A stretch of 64,000 nucleotides of DNA, from positions 20,161-84,160 of the forward strand of contig JAXJYC010000020.1 in assembly GCA_036307185.1 (NCBI GenBank), read 5' to 3'. Below, piece by piece: positions 1 through 8,012 of the stretch. The notes under the pieces were generated by a model. It was given only the letters and a program-made list of their open reading frames with translations. It did no database searches and was not told the origin of the DNA. Positions within the stretch are counted from its first letter, which is position 1; each line of letters begins with the position of its first letter. The position numbers and the translations under genes were made by a program. Source of the stretch: SVEL01 sp017381055. GTDB taxonomy: Bacteria; Bacillota; Clostridia; Lachnospirales; Lachnospiraceae.

Positions 1-1
1 T

Positions 2-340
2 GCCTATGAGATATTGACATCAGCGGGCTTTGAAGTAGAGCAGGCAGATGATGGTAATACAGCTATTGAGAAGATTTTTGATGCTGATGAAGACTATTTT
101 GATTTGGTATTTATGGATATTCAGATGCCAAGCATGAATGGATATGAGGCTGCTAGACAGATAAGAAAATTGTCAAATAGAAAGAAGGCTCATATTCCGA
201 TAATAGCTATGACAGCCAATGCTTTTGAGGAGGATAGAGAGAAATCCTTTAAGTCAGGTATGAACGAACATATAGCTAAACCAGTAGATATTGAAAAAGT
301 GATAGAAATTGTTAAAAAAGTTTATAGCACCTTAGAGTAG
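2..340 (+). CDS. Receiver domain, C-terminal end of a hybrid sensor kinase or response regulator (partial)
   Basis: The gene enters the window from the left; the open frame continues to base 2 with no credible start, so only the last part is present. The residues form most of a CheY-like receiver domain: the phosphoacceptor Asp lies in FMDIQMP (codon at 116-118), the switch Thr in IAMTANAF and the conserved Lys in HIAKPVD. The acidic pair that binds magnesium is upstream of the window. The protein ends right after the receiver fold, with no output domain, which is typical of hybrid histidine kinases ending in a receiver. Its signal and partner cannot be read from here. Confidence 0.85.
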   Translation, partial: AYEILTSAGFEVEQADDGNTAIEKIFDADEDYFDLVFMDIQMPSMNGYEAARQIRKLSNRKKAHIPIIAMTANAFEEDREKSFKSGMNEHIAKPVDIEKVIEIVKKVYSTLE

Positions 341-357
341 GGTGTGGTATAATTCAA

Positions 358-390
358 GGAAGTAGGACTTGAAGGATAAGTGCTACTTCC
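358..390 (+). terminator. Hairpin after the receiver gene, possible terminator
   Basis: GGAAGTAG at 358-365 pairs perfectly with CTACTTCC at 383-390 around a 17-base loop. The tail is mixed rather than a clean T run, so termination would be weak; it may instead be a 3' end stabiliser. Confidence 0.4.
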
Positions 391-493
391 TATGTTTATA
401 TTATTGGATAAATTTATCTACAGATAAAGGTATGAATAGATTCTATAATTATAAACTAGGACTTAGATAAAATGATTTAGGTGAGGTGCACTG

Positions 494-2029
494 ATGATAA
501 AAGTAACATCATATAGAGGACATATAAGAAACTGGGAAAATTTATGTAGAGAGCTTTCTATTGATTTAGGCTTATCTAGAGAAGAAAGAGAAAATGAAAT
601 TCTTATTAAAGCATACGAAAAATGGGGCGGTGATATGGCGAATCATATGCACGGAATGTTTGCGTTTGCTTTATGGGATGATGAAAAAGAGAGATTATTC
701 TGCTTAAGAGATCAGTTTGGTACTAAGCCATTTTATTATTATGAGACAGCAGATGGTCAGTTTTTATATGGAACAATGATTAGAGAAATTATGGACAAGC
801 CTGGTTTTGTAAAGGAGCTTAACGAGGATTTGCTTCAGATATATATGAGTCTTACATATGTGCCAGGTGAGGATACGTTCTTTAAGGGTGTTAAGAAGTT
901 ATTGCCAGGTAGATATCTTGTGTGGGAAAAGGGTCAGATAGAGATAAAGAGATATTTTACACCAACATTTGCTCCTGATGAAACAAAGACACTTGAAGAA
1001 TGGGCAGATATGATACATTCTACAGTTAAGGATATCTTTAAAGAGGTTAAGAGTGAGGATGAATATGCAGAGTCATTCTTATCTGGTGGCGTGGATTCAT
1101 CTTATGTATTAGCTATGTCAGATGTTAAGATATCAGCTTCTTGTGGATACGAGGAAGAAAGATTTGATGAATCAGTATTAGCAAAGGCAACAGCTGACAT
1201 TTTAGGCAGAGGCAACAACAGATGTCTTATAACACCAGAGGAGTATTTTGATATAGTACCATATGTTATGTATAATATGGAGCAACCACTTGGAGATGCA
1301 TCGGCGATAGCATTTGCGTTAGGATGCAAGAAGACAGCAGAGAGTACAAAGCTTTGCTACTCAGGTGAGGGTGCAGACGAATTCTTTGGCGGTTACAATA
1401 TGTATCGTAATGCAGAGAGATACGGAGATAATCTTAAGACTTTCTATGTAGGAAATACAAATATTATGAAGGAAGATGAGAAGCAAAAGCTTCTTAAGAA
1501 TTACAAAGAAGGCTTCCTTCCAATCGATTTAGTTAAGGATATGTATACTGAGATGGAGGGATTAGATCCATTATCTAAGATGTCTGCCATTGATATTCAG
1601 ATATGGCTTGAGGGTGATATTTACTTAAATGTAGATAAGATGAGTGAGGCAGCTGGATTGGAGATTAGAATGCCACTTACAGATATGAGAATATTTGATA
1701 TAGCTTCACATATGCCTTCTAAGTATAAGATTAATGAGGAACACAATAAGGTGGCGTTAAGAACTGCCGCTTCTAAGGTGCTTCCAGAGGAAATTGCTTT
1801 TAGAAAGAAGCTTGGATTTATCGTACCTATCAGAGTTTGGATGGCAGATGATAGATATAATGGGGATGTGAAAAAACGTATAACTGGTGAGACAGCAGCA
1901 AAATTCTTTGATATAAATCAGGTTAAGGCTATTTGGGAGGAATATGTAACTGTTAACTCAGATAATTGGAGAAAAATATGGACTATCTACACATTTGTAG
2001 TGTGGTATGAGGAGTATTTTTGTAAATAG
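494..2029 (+). CDS. Asparagine synthetase-like protein lacking the glutaminase nucleophile
   Basis: A 511-residue relative of AsnB. The C-terminal ATP-dependent synthetase half is intact, with the pyrophosphatase-type P loop SGGVDSS at residues 197-203 and a following GEGADEFFGGY motif. The N-terminal Ntn glutaminase domain is cut short: the family normally starts MCG, with Cys as nucleophile, and has an NGE loop; here the protein begins around the NGE region, which reads RGHIRNW, and the stretch before it is absent. GMFAFALWD, a normal glutaminase-domain segment, is present near residue 54. No in-frame extension with a good ribosome site was found upstream (GGTGAGG precedes the ATG). Inference: it uses free ammonia or another amine donor, or amidates a different substrate. 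Confidence 0.8.
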   Translation: MIKVTSYRGHIRNWENLCRELSIDLGLSREERENEILIKAYEKWGGDMANHMHGMFAFALWDDEKERLFCLRDQFGTKPFYYYETADGQFLYGTMIREIMDKPGFVKELNEDLLQIYMSLTYVPGEDTFFKGVKKLLPGRYLVWEKGQIEIKRYFTPTFAPDETKTLEEWADMIHSTVKDIFKEVKSEDEYAESFLSGGVDSSYVLAMSDVKISASCGYEEERFDESVLAKATADILGRGNNRCLITPEEYFDIVPYVMYNMEQPLGDASAIAFALGCKKTAESTKLCYSGEGADEFFGGYNMYRNAERYGDNLKTFYVGNTNIMKEDEKQKLLKNYKEGFLPIDLVKDMYTEMEGLDPLSKMSAIDIQIWLEGDIYLNVDKMSEAAGLEIRMPLTDMRIFDIASHMPSKYKINEEHNKVALRTAASKVLPEEIAFRKKLGFIVPIRVWMADDRYNGDVKKRITGETAAKFFDINQVKAIWEEYVTVNSDNWRKIWTIYTFVVWYEEYFCK

Positions 2030-2076
2030 AAGGATATGTTTGCGTAGGGTTCATTAAAGAGCAAGGAGGAAAATTG

Positions 2077-3645
2077 GTGGGAAAAAGAAAAAAACAAAAG
2101 ATTACATTATTTATAATGATGATTATTTTATCTATTGCTTATATGGGCTGGAGAATTTTTGTGACAACGCCTTTTGATGTAGGAGGCGCATCCATAGTTT
2201 TGGCGACAGTCTTGCTTTTGGTAGAGTTTGTAAATATTACCGTTAGTTATGGACATTTGGCTTTTACGGGTGAAGGTAAGGGAATGCCAAGTGTACGATT
2301 GGTTAGTGAAGGTAAGCATACATATGTCACATTTAATGAAGGAAAAGTAGGGTCAATTCCAAATGGTTTGGAAGGCTTGGTAAATCAGTATAAGGATTGT
2401 CTAGTTAATTCAAAAATATATTGGCTTAGAATTATATGTAGATTTGGGTATATTATTATTCCAGTTATAGCAAGTATATTTGGTTTGGTTATTTTTGATA
2501 CTAAATTTGCGTATATGATATACGTATGGGCAGCCTTTTACTTTATTTTCACATTAGTAGTAAAAGGGATATCTAATGGTTATAGAAATATTCGAGTGAA
2601 TAATTTTTATGATACAGGATTACTTGGAAATACACTTGTACCAGTAGTTTTGGAAAAGCTAAGACTTAAGAAGAGTAGTAGAATATCAAAAAAACATAGA
2701 TGGGGATATATTGTGCCTAATGTGTTGCTACTTGTTTTATCAATTGTAGCAGTAGTTATGTGTCTTATTAGAGCTGATAAAGCTATGACTAGCACTCAAT
2801 TAGTTACAATAAAAAATATTGGTTTATATTATATAGTTATATTAATTTGGCTTATTCATAATGTGTACGTTCTTGTAATCACAATGTTTTTTTTATTTGG
2901 AAGAAAGAGAGAACGACAGTTAGAACGTCATGAGATAGCTGTTGATGCATTAGTTAAGAGTGATGATGTGTTCTTTGAGGGAACAACAATTGACCTAACA
3001 GAAGGTGGAATTAGTATTAAGACAGGTTTTCCAGAGTATATCCATGATGATGATGTGGTAGAAATTATATGTAAAGCACCAGATAAGGATGTGTCTGTTA
3101 GATTTAAGGCAAAGGTGGTCTATTCGACCAACTATGGTGAGGAATATAAGTATGCTTTTTGTATAGTGGATATAGATGAGGAAAATCAAAAAGCATATAA
3201 AGATATAATGTATAATAGAAAGCCATCATATAGAAAGATACAATGGGTAGATGCAAGTATTTTAGGGGAAATATTTACTATTATCAAAAAGAGGAAAAAG
3301 AAGAGAACTAGAAATGTTAGAAGATTAGCAAGGCTTGCACTGTATAAGGAATTAAAAACAACAACAAATAGAGATGTTTTATTGTATAACTTTAGCTATG
3401 AATTTATGTTGCTTGGACATAAGAAAAAGCAAAAAATAGACAGAGAGATTGAGGTTATATTTGAAGATGGTCTGGTGGTAAAGGGTAGCCGTGAGTATGA
3501 GAAACTATCATTCCCTGATACAGACAGAGTTGTAGTGCTATATCAAGTAACGAATATAGAAGAGTTTATTAAGAATAAAAATTTAAAACCATTGCTAAGC
3601 AAATGGTCCGAAGAATATAAGAGTAATATTTCAGAAGATAAGTAA
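2077..3645 (+). CDS. Membrane PilZ-domain protein (putative c-di-GMP receptor)
   Basis: About 522 residues. Roughly six hydrophobic segments occupy residues 1-275, followed by a PilZ-like domain at about 280-385. The c-di-GMP signature is recognisable: an Arg-rich RERQLERHE stretch, then DLTEGG in place of the usual D/N-x-S-x-x-G. The final 130 residues are basic and soluble. PilZ domains bind c-di-GMP and often control exopolysaccharide or surface behaviour; the partner is unknown. AAGGAGGA at 2063-2070 sits 7 bases before GTG 2077 and only 4 before TTG 2074, so GTG is preferred. It is followed closely by another membrane protein gene and probably co-transcribed with it. Confidence 0.7.
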   Translation: MGKRKKQKITLFIMMIILSIAYMGWRIFVTTPFDVGGASIVLATVLLLVEFVNITVSYGHLAFTGEGKGMPSVRLVSEGKHTYVTFNEGKVGSIPNGLEGLVNQYKDCLVNSKIYWLRIICRFGYIIIPVIASIFGLVIFDTKFAYMIYVWAAFYFIFTLVVKGISNGYRNIRVNNFYDTGLLGNTLVPVVLEKLRLKKSSRISKKHRWGYIVPNVLLLVLSIVAVVMCLIRADKAMTSTQLVTIKNIGLYYIVILIWLIHNVYVLVITMFFLFGRKRERQLERHEIAVDALVKSDDVFFEGTTIDLTEGGISIKTGFPEYIHDDDVVEIICKAPDKDVSVRFKAKVVYSTNYGEEYKYAFCIVDIDEENQKAYKDIMYNRKPSYRKIQWVDASILGEIFTIIKKRKKKRTRNVRRLARLALYKELKTTTNRDVLLYNFSYEFMLLGHKKKQKIDREIEVIFEDGLVVKGSREYEKLSFPDTDRVVVLYQVTNIEEFIKNKNLKPLLSKWSEEYKSNISEDK

Positions 3646-3670
3646 ATAATATGTACTTTAGGAGGAAGGT

Positions 3671-4291
3671 ATGAGTATAAAGAGGGTTGGAGTAGCAAGT
3701 GTAGTATTTAGATTATGCGCAGTATTATTTGCGTTTGAGGTTATTAATTTATTTGTTTTAGAAAGCTCAAAGGGTATTTTGGAACGTAAAGCAAATATTT
3801 TACCAATGTTTGGGTTATTATTAATATTACCATATATAATAGTAAGTGGCTTATATATTAAGAAGGCGTTAAAAGAAAATGATTTAAGCAAGATGGCAAT
3901 TCCTCATGCAGTATTTGCAGTGGTTATAATGGCTGTTGCGGCTGGATTTTTCTCATTAATTAGAGTGGCTAAGCTTAATGTATTAGCTATAGTGGTAGTG
4001 GCTGTGCTTGGGGCATACATAATTGGTTATCTTATTTTCTATAAGGTTAAGAAAGATGAGATAAAGAAAATGACAGCAAATGCATCTGAGACATTAAAAA
4101 CAGAAGTAATAGCTAAGGAAGAGTACAAGATGCTTGTAAAGATTCTTGGAGTATCTTTAGTTGGAGCTGCAGCTATTGATGAGTTTATTTATCTTGAAAA
4201 GTTAAGTGATAGCCTTATACTTATAGGCATTTATATGGTTATAATGTTTGTAACTACAAGAGTGATATTTAAGTCAATAGATAAGAAGTAA
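3671..4291 (+). CDS. Small polytopic membrane protein, function unknown
   Basis: 206 residues, about six predicted transmembrane segments, with a charged stretch (KVKKDEIKKMTANAS) between the fourth and fifth. No family is recognised. A good ribosome site (AGGAGGAAGG) precedes the ATG, and the gene lies 25 bases after the PilZ gene and directly before a strong terminator, so the two are likely an operon. A role linked to the PilZ protein is only inferred from position. Confidence 0.65.
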   Translation: MSIKRVGVASVVFRLCAVLFAFEVINLFVLESSKGILERKANILPMFGLLLILPYIIVSGLYIKKALKENDLSKMAIPHAVFAVVIMAVAAGFFSLIRVAKLNVLAIVVVAVLGAYIIGYLIFYKVKKDEIKKMTANASETLKTEVIAKEEYKMLVKILGVSLVGAAAIDEFIYLEKLSDSLILIGIYMVIMFVTTRVIFKSIDKK

Positions 4292-4311
4292 AAACAGATT
4301 GTTATTATTTA

Positions 4312-4343
4312 GAACAGGTCGTTAAATGCGGCCTGTTCTTTTT
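4312..4343 (+). terminator. Rho-independent terminator
   Basis: GAACAGGTCG (4312-4321) pairs with CGGCCTGTTC (4329-4338), one G-U pair, followed by TTTTT. It closes the PilZ/membrane protein operon. Confidence 0.9.
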
Positions 4344-4393
4344 GTAATATGGGATAGATTTTAAAGGAAGTTTTTCTATACTATAAAAATTAT

Positions 4394-4413
4394 TTTGATA
4401 AAAAATTATCAAA
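4394..4413. promoter_or_regulatory. Palindrome upstream of the feoA promoter
   Basis: TTTGATAA (4394-4401) and TTATCAAA (4406-4413) are perfect inverted arms around AAAA, just upstream of the feoA -35 box. The core resembles both Fur-type (GATAAT/ATTATC) and Rex-type (TTGTTAA/TTAACAA) operators, matching neither exactly. The regulator is unknown. Confidence 0.45.
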
Positions 4414-4418
4414 TGTTC

Positions 4419-4447
4419 TTGACAATATATGGTTTATATTATATCTT
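4419..4447 (+). promoter_or_regulatory. feoA promoter
   Basis: TTGACA at 4419-4424 and TATCTT at 4442-4447 with a 17-base spacer. The predicted start point would fall next to the GTTAGT-N4-ACTAAC operator. Confidence 0.65.
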
Positions 4448-4456
4448 ATCTATGTG

Positions 4457-4472
4457 GTTAGTGATAACTAAC
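4457..4472. promoter_or_regulatory. Palindromic operator 1, likely iron-dependent DtxR/MntR-type
   Basis: GTTAGT-GATA-ACTAAC: six-base perfect arms around four bases, located where the feoA transcript should begin. The same arms and spacing recur before feoB at 4870-4885. TTAG/CTAA arms are typical of DtxR/IdeR-family metalloregulators. Binding by such a repressor is inferred. Confidence 0.65.
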
Positions 4473-4569
4473 GCGAAATAGACAAGACGGATAAGAGTTA
4501 GAAATAACGTATTCGGTAAAAGATTATAGAACTAATATGGAATTGGGTTAAGAAAAAGGAGGACGTAAT

Positions 4570-4782
4570 ATGGATTTATGTAATGCTATTTTAGGTGAAG
4601 AATATATTGTAAGAGATATTGTAACAGAAGATGAGGAGCTTAATTCCTTCTTGTTTTCCTTGGGTTGTTATGGGGGAGAACCAATCACAGTTGTGACACG
4701 TAAGAGAAATAGTTGCGTAGTATCTATAAAGGATGCAAGATACAATATTGACAATGAGCTTGCTAAGGCTATAGCGGTATAG
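4570..4782 (+). CDS. feoA: FeoA, ferrous iron transport accessory protein
   Basis: 70 residues, the usual size of a single SH3-like FeoA domain. Small, soluble, cytoplasmic; in this family FeoA partners the FeoB iron channel/GTPase. The sequence has the FeoA pattern of a central glycine-rich turn (SLGCYGGEPITVV) followed by a beta-rich C-terminus ending in LAKAIAV. AAGGAGG precedes the ATG. feoB follows after about 150 bases that contain an attenuator-like hairpin and a second operator, so the two genes may be partly uncoupled. Confidence 0.85.
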   Translation: MDLCNAILGEEYIVRDIVTEDEELNSFLFSLGCYGGEPITVVTRKRNSCVVSIKDARYNIDNELAKAIAV

Positions 4783-4829
4783 ATAGTAGCTGTATAGATA
4801 TAAGAGGAAGTAGTTGAGATATAGATAGA

Positions 4830-4861
4830 GTTAGAGTTCTTAACTGGAACTCTTAACTTTT
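4830..4861 (+). terminator. Attenuator-like hairpin between feoA and feoB
   Basis: GTTAGAGTTC (4830-4839) pairs with GAACTCTTAAC (4847-4857, one bulged base) and is followed by TTTT. A weak terminator that could lower feoB read-through relative to feoA. Confidence 0.45.
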
Positions 4862-4869
4862 GGATAGCA

Positions 4870-4885
4870 GTTAGTTTAGACTAAC
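4870..4885. promoter_or_regulatory. Palindromic operator 2, upstream of feoB
   Basis: GTTAGT-TTAG-ACTAAC has exactly the arms and spacing of the site at 4457-4472. An additional half site ACTAAC lies at 4900-4905. Implies a separately regulated feoB transcript or a second contact for the same repressor. Confidence 0.65.
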
Positions 4886-4935
4886 AGGTATAATTTATGA
4901 CTAACGAAATAAAAGATGTTTTAGGAGGAAATATA

Positions 4936-6981
4936 ATGAGAATTGCATTAACAGGAAATCCCAATAGTGGAAAAACAACAATGTTTAATGCCCTTACTGG
5001 GAAAAATGAGAGAGTAGGAAATTGGGCAGGAGTTACTTTTGATAAGAAGGAATGCCCTATTAAGAAGAGTTTTTTGAAAGATGATAACTATATAGCTAAT
5101 AAGGATTCTGAGATAGTTATTGTAGATTTGCCTGGTGCATATTCAATGTCTCCGTTTACAAATGAGGAAAGTGTTACAAGTACATATGTTAAGAACGAAA
5201 ATCCGGATGTTATTATTAATATTGTGGATGCAACAAATCTAAGCAGAAGCTTATTCTTTACAACACAGCTTTTAGAGCTGGGAATTCCTATGGTAATAGC
5301 ACTTAACAAGAGTGATATTAATGAAAAGAAGAAGACTGAGATTGATGAAAAGGTATTAGCAAAGGAACTTGGTTGCCCGGTTGTTAAGACTATTTCTACA
5401 TCTAGCGAAGGATTAAATGAACTGATAAATACTGCTATGAGTGTGATTGGTAAAGAGCAAAAGTCTCCATATGTACAGGCAGATATCAACTTGAATGATA
5501 AGGAGGCTGTTACTGAGGAAGATAAGAAGAGATTTGCTTTTGTCAACGGAGTGGTAGTTAAGGTAGAGAGTAGAAAGATTAAGACAAAGGATAAAAATTA
5601 TCAGGATAAAATAGATGCAGTAGTTACACATCCTATTATCGGTATACCATTATTTGTGGCGGTAATGTTTGCAGTGTTTTATATTTCACAGTCAACAATT
5701 GGTGCTTGGATTGCGGAAGGATATGAATTTGAATCTGGAAAAACTATTCCTGGACTTGTTACATTTATTGAAATGTTTGGAGAATGGGTTGGTGGTAAGG
5801 TGAGTGGAGTTCATCCTTTATTGCAGGCTATTCTTGTAGATGGTATTATAGGTGGTGTTGGTGCTGTGGTTGGTTTCCTGCCACTAGTTATGGTTATGTA
5901 TTTCCTTCTTGCTTTGCTTGAGGATTGTGGATATATGGCGAGAGTATCAGTAGTTCTTGATCCAATTTTTAAGAGAGTAGGTCTTTCAGGTAAGTCAGTT
6001 ATTCCTTTTGTAATCGGTGTGGGTTGCGCTATTCCAGGCATTATGGCCAGCCGTACTATTAGAGATGAAAGAGAGAGAAGAACTACAGCAATGCTTACAC
6101 CATTTATGCCATGTGGTGCAAAGATACCTGTTATTTCACTTTTTGCAGGAGCTTTCTTCACAGGTAAAACATGGGTTGCACCAGTGATGTATTTTGCAGG
6201 GATTATTTTAATCCTTTTCTGGGCGGTTATTATCAAGTTTATTACACGTTATAAATATAAAAAGTCATTTTTTATTATAGAACTTCCAGAGTACAAGGTA
6301 CCTAGTGTGATAAAAGCTGCATTGTCAATGGTTGATAGAGGTAAGTCGTATATAATTAAAGCAGGAACAATTATTCTTGTATGTAATGCGCTTGTAACGA
6401 TAATGGCTTCATTTAGCTGGAGCTTTAAGCTTGTGGAAAACTCAAGTGAGTCTATACTTCATGATATAGCAGCGCCATTTTCAATTTTACTAATTCCTCT
6501 TGGATTTGGTGCATGGCAGTTTGCAGCGGCAGCTATAACAGGATTTATCGCAAAGGAAGAGGTTGTAGGTACATTGGCAGCAGTGTTTGCAGTTAGTGAG
6601 AATGTAATTAACGGTGATTTTGAGTTGCTTTCAGGAACAGATTTCTTAGCTTCAGTTTCGGCATCAGGAGTAGAGATTACAACTATTGCAGCACTTGCAT
6701 ATCTTTGCTTTAACCTATTTACACCACCATGTTTTGCGGCTATAGGAGCGATGAATTCAGAGATTAAGTCAAAGAAGTGGTTGTTTGCTGGAATCGGAAT
6801 ACAGTTTGCAACAGGTTATAGCGTAGCATTTGGTATATACCAGATAGGTACATTGGTTAAGACAGGTGCAGTAGGAGTTGGCTTTGTACCAGGATTAATT
6901 GCAGTGGCTGCTATGGTTTTAGTTGTAGTTGGAATAGCTGTGAAATCAAGAAGAGATATTGATAGAGCAATTGAAAAGTAA
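4936..6981 (+). CDS. feoB: FeoB, ferrous iron transporter with N-terminal G domain
   Basis: 681 residues from the ATG at 4936, chosen over the upstream ATG 4897 because TTAGGAGG lies seven bases before it and the protein then starts MRIALTGNP as in the family. G motifs are visible: P loop GNPNSGKTT, switch GVTF, DLPGAYS, NKSD and a following STS. The membrane half carries the two Gate domains and the Feo-type core with conserved GCAIPG and FMPCGAKIPV segments. It imports Fe(II) across the cytoplasmic membrane. It sits between feoA and the FeoB-associated protein gene, and the palindromes upstream point to metal control. Confidence 0.95.
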   Translation: MRIALTGNPNSGKTTMFNALTGKNERVGNWAGVTFDKKECPIKKSFLKDDNYIANKDSEIVIVDLPGAYSMSPFTNEESVTSTYVKNENPDVIINIVDATNLSRSLFFTTQLLELGIPMVIALNKSDINEKKKTEIDEKVLAKELGCPVVKTISTSSEGLNELINTAMSVIGKEQKSPYVQADINLNDKEAVTEEDKKRFAFVNGVVVKVESRKIKTKDKNYQDKIDAVVTHPIIGIPLFVAVMFAVFYISQSTIGAWIAEGYEFESGKTIPGLVTFIEMFGEWVGGKVSGVHPLLQAILVDGIIGGVGAVVGFLPLVMVMYFLLALLEDCGYMARVSVVLDPIFKRVGLSGKSVIPFVIGVGCAIPGIMASRTIRDERERRTTAMLTPFMPCGAKIPVISLFAGAFFTGKTWVAPVMYFAGIILILFWAVIIKFITRYKYKKSFFIIELPEYKVPSVIKAALSMVDRGKSYIIKAGTIILVCNALVTIMASFSWSFKLVENSSESILHDIAAPFSILLIPLGFGAWQFAAAAITGFIAKEEVVGTLAAVFAVSENVINGDFELLSGTDFLASVSASGVEITTIAALAYLCFNLFTPPCFAAIGAMNSEIKSKKWLFAGIGIQFATGYSVAFGIYQIGTLVKTGAVGVGFVPGLIAVAAMVLVVVGIAVKSRRDIDRAIEK

Positions 6982-7081
6982 TTACTAAATTCATTGCGCA
7001 TGGATTAGATTATCAATTTGCAGATTGAAGAAAAGTAACTGAAAAAGTATAATTAATGTAAATTCAAAAAAGGAGTAAGCT

Positions 7082-7249
7082 ATGGCAGATTTGATTGTAT
7101 TAGGAATTGTGTTGTTGCTAGTTTTTGCAGCGTCATTATATATATATAAGCAAAAGAAAAAAGGCGTGAAGTGTATAGGGTGCTCGTCAGCAGGCGCTTG
7201 CTCCGGGAAATGTAGCTGTGGATGTGGCAACGTTGATGATAGAAGTTAG
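7082..7249 (+). CDS. FeoB-associated Cys-rich membrane protein
   Basis: A 55-residue protein too short for most gene finders. One N-terminal transmembrane helix (LIVLGIVLLLVFAASLYIY) is followed by a basic stretch and a Cys-rich tail with six cysteines, KCIGC and CSGKCSCGCG. This is the layout of the FeoB_associated family that follows feoB in Firmicutes and is proposed to assist iron transfer. AAAGGAG precedes the ATG, 100 bases after feoB, and a strong terminator follows. Confidence 0.85.
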   Translation: MADLIVLGIVLLLVFAASLYIYKQKKKGVKCIGCSSAGACSGKCSCGCGNVDDRS

Positions 7250-7273
7250 CAAAAACATTCTGATAAGGATTGC

Positions 7274-7317
7274 ACTGCGGCGTGTTGCCTCAACAACATC
7301 TACCGCTCCGCCGCAGT
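7274..7317. repeat. GC-rich inverted repeat
   Basis: ACTGCGGCG (7274-7282) and CGCCGCAGT (7309-7317) are perfect inverted arms; an inner TGTTG/CAACA pair can stack within. It is much richer in G and C than its surroundings and leads straight into the terminator at 7321, so the two may form one two-hairpin 3' end. Confidence 0.6.
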
Positions 7318-7320
7318 CAA

Positions 7321-7348
7321 AGAATCTCGCGAGCGAGATTCTTTTTTT
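7321..7348 (+). terminator. Rho-independent terminator of the feo operon
   Basis: AGAATCTCG / CGAGATTCT with a four-base loop, then seven T. Confidence 0.92.
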
Positions 7349-7379
7349 GTGCAATAAACTAACTTGGCAGACGAAAAAG

Positions 7380-7740
7380 CCTACCTGATACTGTAAAAGC
7401 AAGCTAGGTGGGTAGGTAGGAAAGAAGCAAAAGCCTACTGGATGTTAGAAAAGTAAGCTGGGTGGGTAGGTAGGAAAGAAGCAAAAGCCTACTGGATGTT
7501 AGAAAAGTAAGCTGGGTGGGTAGGTAGGAAAGATACGAAAACCCACCTAAAGTTGGAAAATTAAGTTAGGTGGGCAAAGAAGAAATAAGGGAAATCCTAC
7601 TTGACGACAGAAAAACAAGTTGGGTAGGAAAAAGAACTGAAAAACTACGGCCTACTGAAAACTGAAAAAGTAAGCTGGGTAGGAATGAAGAAGAAAAATT
7701 ATTGTCCACCAGATGTTGAAAAAGGAGTTAAGTGGGTAAA
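7380..7740. repeat. Array of seven 54-55 bp hairpin-forming tandem repeats
   Basis: Units begin at 7380, 7434, 7488, 7542, 7596, 7651 and 7706, spacing 54, 54, 54, 54, 55, 55. Each has a left arm (CCTAC or CCCAC/CCAC), a core near GATGTTGAAAA followed by AAGCTG or AAGTT, and a right arm (GTAGG or GTGGG). Units 2 and 3 are nearly identical, the rest diverged. Unit 4 has perfect nine-base arms CCCACCTAA / TTAGGTGGG (7542-7550, 7566-7574). Where the left arm changes T to C, the right arm changes A to G, so pairing is kept. All plus frames are stopped inside the units; no coding function is likely. It fills the otherwise gene-free stretch 7350-8012. Confidence 0.85.
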
Positions 7741-7907
7741 AAGAATGTTTAGAAGATTGAATAAAGAGTGAATAGATAAAATGCTCAATGTAATACAGAA
7801 TTTCGCAAACATAATACTATCCTATCGATAAAAATATTGTAAATTTATTAATGTATGTTGTAATTCTAAGAAGCTGTATTAAAAGTATAACATCGTACAA
7901 TGGCAAA

Positions 7908-7936
7908 TTGAATATGCAAAAACTATGAGATATAAT
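7908..7936 (+). promoter_or_regulatory. Alpha-amylase promoter
   Basis: TTGAAT (7908-7913) and a consensus TATAAT (7931-7936) with a 17-base spacer, 77 bases before the amylase start codon. No clear catabolite-response element was seen. Confidence 0.6.
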
Positions 7937-8012
7937 AGCTTTAAAAGAGGTTATATACAAGTCAGTGGTATAAATATTAAGTAAATCTACATCAAAGGAG
8001 AAGAGATTTGTT

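Noticed and set aside
5088..5546. Minus-strand ORF of about 150 codons inside feoB
   Set aside because: Shadow frame of a well-supported gene; hydrophobic, no ribosome site, no family.
5811..6236. Minus-strand ORF of 141 codons inside feoB
   Set aside because: Shadow of the Gate-domain coding sequence, with no independent support.
7380..7740. CRISPR array
   Set aside because: The units have no constant repeat separated by unique spacers; similarity runs through the whole unit, the copies diverge, and no cas gene is near.
7380..7740. Repeat-coding gene with an 18-residue period
   Set aside because: 54 bases is 18 codons, but plus frames contain stops inside the units, the last units shift to 55 bases, and there is no start or ribosome site.
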